From the NCBI GenBank assembly GCA_964371025.1, contig CAYJKH010000005.1, forward strand, positions 43,142 to 107,141: a DNA stretch of 64,000 bases, read 5' to 3'. Within the stretch, counting starts at the first letter, position 1. The number at the start of each line of letters is the position of its first letter. The notes below the pieces were generated by a model. The model worked only from the letters and a program-made list of their open reading frames with translations, searched no databases and had not been told where the DNA came from. Shown piece after piece: positions 63,555 to 64,000 of this stretch. A program made the translations under genes and the position numbers. The stretch comes from CAYJDP01 sp964371025. GTDB lineage: Bacteria > Bacillota_I > Bacilli_A > RF39 > UBA660.

Positions 63555-63631
63555 TGGTCGGGAAGACAGGATTTGAACCTGCAACCTCTTGGTCCCAAAC
63601 CAAGAGCTCTACCAAGTTGAGCCACTTCCCG
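63555..63631 (-). tRNA. tRNA-Pro (TGG)
   Basis: Anticodon TGG in TTTGGGA, acceptor CGGGAAG pairing with CTTCCCG, T loop GGTTCAAAT, CCA encoded. Last gene of the operon. Confidence 0.96.
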
Positions 63632-63634
63632 AAC

Positions 63635-63711
63635 TGGTACGCTCGAAGGGATTCGAACCCCTGACCTTTTGGTTCGTAGCCAAACACTCTATCCAACTGA
63701 GCTACGAGCGT
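63635..63711 (-). tRNA. tRNA-Arg (ACG)
   Basis: Anticodon ACG in CTACGAA (A34 is normally converted to inosine), acceptor ACGCTCG pairing with CGAGCGT, CCA encoded. Confidence 0.96.
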
Positions 63712-63738
63712 GTGTCAAACTAACCTTAAATTTTAAAA

Positions 63739-63814
63739 TGGTGGCTCCAACTGGATTTGAACCAGTGACACAAGGATTTTCAGTCCTTTGCTCTACCGAC
63801 TGAGCTATGAAGCC
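63739..63814 (-). tRNA. tRNA-Phe (GAA)
   Basis: Anticodon GAA in CTGAAAA, acceptor GGCTTCA pairing with TGGAGCC, CCA encoded. Confidence 0.96.
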
Positions 63815-63819
63815 AAATA

Positions 63820-63896
63820 TGGCGGTCTCAACGGGACTTGAACCCGCGATCTTCTGCGTGACAGGCAGACGTGTTAACCAACTGCACTATGAGACC
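63820..63896 (-). tRNA. tRNA-Asp (GTC)
   Basis: Anticodon GTC in CTGTCAC, acceptor GGTCTCA pairing with TGAGACC, CCA encoded. Confidence 0.96.
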
Positions 63897-63899
63897 ATA

Positions 63900-63976
63900 T
63901 GGTTGCGGGAACAGGATTCGAACCTGTGGCCTTCGGGTTATGAGCCCGACGAGCTACCAAACTGCTCCATCCCGCG
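63900..63976 (-). tRNA. initiator tRNA-fMet (CAT)
   Basis: Anticodon CAT in CTCATAA, with the C1:A72 mismatch at the acceptor end (CGCGGGA against TCCCGCA) and GGG/CCC anticodon stem pairs, all marks of the initiator. CCA encoded. Confidence 0.95.
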
Positions 63977-63992
63977 ATGTAAAATAATAAAT

Positions 63993-64000
63993 TGGCGGAG
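63993..64000 (-). tRNA. 3' end of a further tRNA (partial)
   Basis: Only CTCCGCCA of the 3' end is inside the window, at normal spacing after tRNA-fMet. The same end occurs in tRNA-Ser at 40170, so a Ser tRNA is possible. Confidence 0.5.

Noticed and set aside
63466..63696. Minus-strand open frame over tRNA-Pro and tRNA-Arg
   Set aside because: It overlaps two clear tRNA genes and a terminator and shows the usual tRNA-derived peptide.

Overview
The window is strongly AT-rich and almost entirely coded on the minus strand. Its gene content is that of a low-GC Gram-positive (Bacillota, class Bacilli). It encodes both PolC and DnaE replicative polymerases and the Bacillota-type L27 with its Prp protease. 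It also shows the rimP-nusA-ylxR-infB-rbfA cluster, the ireB-ruvX-yrzB-mltG-trmR cluster and a T-box in front of thrS. Cell-wall genes (ddl, murF, mltG, lspA) argue against a wall-less mollicute. UGA appears to be a stop and Trp is UGG, so the standard bacterial code applies. Several reduced proteins (ThrRS without TGS, RimP without its C-terminal domain, a 59-residue L28) suggest a streamlined, possibly host-associated member of the Erysipelotrichales/RF39-like Bacilli. That placement is inference. A run of 100 N (31073-31172) marks a scaffold gap, typical of a draft or metagenome assembly.

Layout. 1-3.1 kb: the 5' part of thrS with a T-box leader, an RluA-type pseudouridine synthase and yebC. 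3.1-5.9 kb: a hybrid histidine kinase and an Hpt-receiver protein, forming a phosphorelay with no visible output domain. 6.0-8.9 kb: a two-gene putative lipid-remodelling unit, a permuted papain-fold (YiiX-like) enzyme followed by a fusion of zinc phospholipase C and PlsC acyltransferase domains. 8.9-16.4 kb: obg, rpmA, prp, rplU, rluD, an unknown gene, lspA and dnaE. 16.5-28.3 kb: rpmB, typA, a truB gene with a degenerate M15/VanY-like N-terminal domain, a zinc-ribbon gene, an EndA-like nuclease, polC, two unknown genes and a ferredoxin. 28.4-34.5 kb: rluB, an orphan sensor kinase, a degenerate PTS EIIB-like protein, an Ala/Glu/Lys repeat protein, two WXG100 proteins with a 126-residue partner, a secreted glucosaminidase-like protein and an anchored protein. 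34.7-40.1 kb: an 1802-residue protein related to cyclic beta-1,2-glucan synthase (NdvB). 40.2-40.6 kb: four tRNAs. 40.6-44.7 kb: an orphan prepilin, ddl, a membrane-anchored murF-like ligase and a hydrolase. 44.8-49.1 kb: the nusA/infB operon. 49.2-63.5 kb: CPBP protease, gpsA, pnp, rpsO, the mltG cluster, rhomboid, radC, a DEAD-box helicase, a Fic-like protein without its catalytic His, a cyclophilin lipoprotein and a metallophosphoesterase. 63.5-64 kb: five tRNAs and the end of a sixth.

Most of the window is housekeeping: translation, rRNA/tRNA modification, replication and envelope synthesis. The accessory interest lies in four places: the phospholipase C/acyltransferase fusion with its YiiX-like partner, the TruB fusion, the WXG100 locus next to a divergent NdvB-like giant, and a recurring pattern of enzyme folds whose catalytic residues have been replaced (EIIB, Fic, M15, metallophosphoesterase, GT84).

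No insertion sequence, prophage, CRISPR array, rRNA gene or replication origin was seen. No gene-free stretch exceeds 300 bases; the longest (1235-1494) holds the thrS leader.
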